Source: Pseudomonadota bacterium | GTDB taxonomy: Bacteria > Pseudomonadota > Gammaproteobacteria > Burkholderiales > Ferrovaceae | Direction of reading: 5' to 3' | Assembly: GCA_021828745.1 (NCBI GenBank) | Contig: JAJZDE010000094.1 | Location: 1-5,140, forward strand | DNA length: 5,140 bases | Part shown: positions 4,998 through 5,140 of the stretch, in pieces | Layout: each line of letters starts with the position of its first letter | Position numbering within the stretch: the stretch's first letter is position 1 | The notes under the pieces: generated by a model | What the model saw: the letters and a program-made list of their open reading frames with translations, nothing else | The model's database searches: none | Told to the model about the DNA's origin: nothing | Program-made: the position numbers and the translations under genes

Positions 4998-5140
4998 ATG
5001 AGTTTCGCGCTTCATGGCAGTGCAGTCGCCCACGGCATTGCCATCGGACGGGCGCACCTGTTCTCCCAAACCACCCTGGAAGTCACCCATTACGTCGTGC
5101 TTCCCGAGCAGCGACCCGCCGAGATTCAGCGCTTCGAACA
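4998..5140 (+). CDS. ptsI: PTS enzyme I (PEP-protein phosphotransferase), 5' part only
   Basis: Partial gene cut by the window end; 47 complete codons are visible. MSFALHGSAVAHGIAIGRAH is the characteristic N-terminus of enzyme I (pattern GxxxxxGIAIGxA), followed by LFSQTTLEVTHYVVLPEQ and the beginning of the first helix (PAEIQRFE). Enzyme I autophosphorylates from phosphoenolpyruvate and phosphorylates HPr on His15. Its own active-site histidine and TIM-barrel domain lie beyond the window. The ATG begins one base after the ptsH stop (TGAAATG), and GAGGG within the end of ptsH (4985-4989) can act as the Shine-Dalgarno, indicating translational coupling. EI-Ntr (PtsP) is less likely because it begins with a GAF domain. 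Confidence 0.92.
   Translation, partial: MSFALHGSAVAHGIAIGRAHLFSQTTLEVTHYVVLPEQRPAEIQRFE

Noticed and set aside
1..5140. CRISPR arrays, tRNA or rRNA genes, insertion sequences, phage genes
   Set aside because: No regular repeats, cloverleaf-like sequences, transposase motifs or terminal inverted repeats were seen; nearly all bases lie in housekeeping or regulatory genes.

Overview
The window is gene-dense, GC-rich (about 60% or a little more) bacterial chromosome with every supported gene on the + strand. Gene content (HemJ, a stand-alone RlmL/YpsC-type methyltransferase, PhoB/PhoR, and an HPr with both His15 and Ser46 followed by enzyme I) points to a member of the Pseudomonadota, most likely beta-, gamma- or Acidithiobacillia-like. 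This is inferred from protein character; genus cannot be set from the sequence alone. No tRNA, rRNA, CRISPR, transposon or phage feature was seen.

Region 1 (1-2502) is a tight run of four genes: the 3' end of a gamma-carbonic-anhydrase-like hexapeptide protein, a small alpha/beta hydrolase (8-nt overlap with the first), hemJ (17 nt later, GTG start) and a THUMP-domain RNA methyltransferase (8 nt later). The spacing suggests one transcript of housekeeping genes. It ends at a perfect 16-bp GC palindrome (2510-2525).

Region 2 (2503-4694) is the phosphate two-component system phoB-phoR. Upstream of phoB lies a good match to a Pho box (2531-2548), exactly 10 nt before a TATAAC -10 element, so phoB is probably autoregulated by PhoB~P. 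The likely phoB start is a TTG at 2615 behind a strong GGAGG, not the upstream ATG at 2573. It gives a 229-residue protein whose key residues fall at the E. coli PhoB numbers (D53, T83, K105). A 70-nt spacer with weak hairpins separates phoB from phoR. PhoR has the expected layout: membrane hairpin, PAS, HisKA, ATPase.

Region 3 (4695-5140) is ptsH (HPr) and the 5' end of ptsI (enzyme I), one base apart. They lie only 32 nt behind phoR, so they may be cotranscribed with phoBR or use a weak internal promoter near 4695. No EIIA or permease gene is in the window, so the PTS proteins are probably regulatory, though the window is too short to prove it.

No wholly new system is evident. The most interesting material is the 2503-2620 control region of phoB: palindrome, Pho box, -10, an anti-Shine-Dalgarno-like CACCTCCT and a strong SD before a TTG start. 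The physical linkage of phoBR to ptsHI also deserves a second look.
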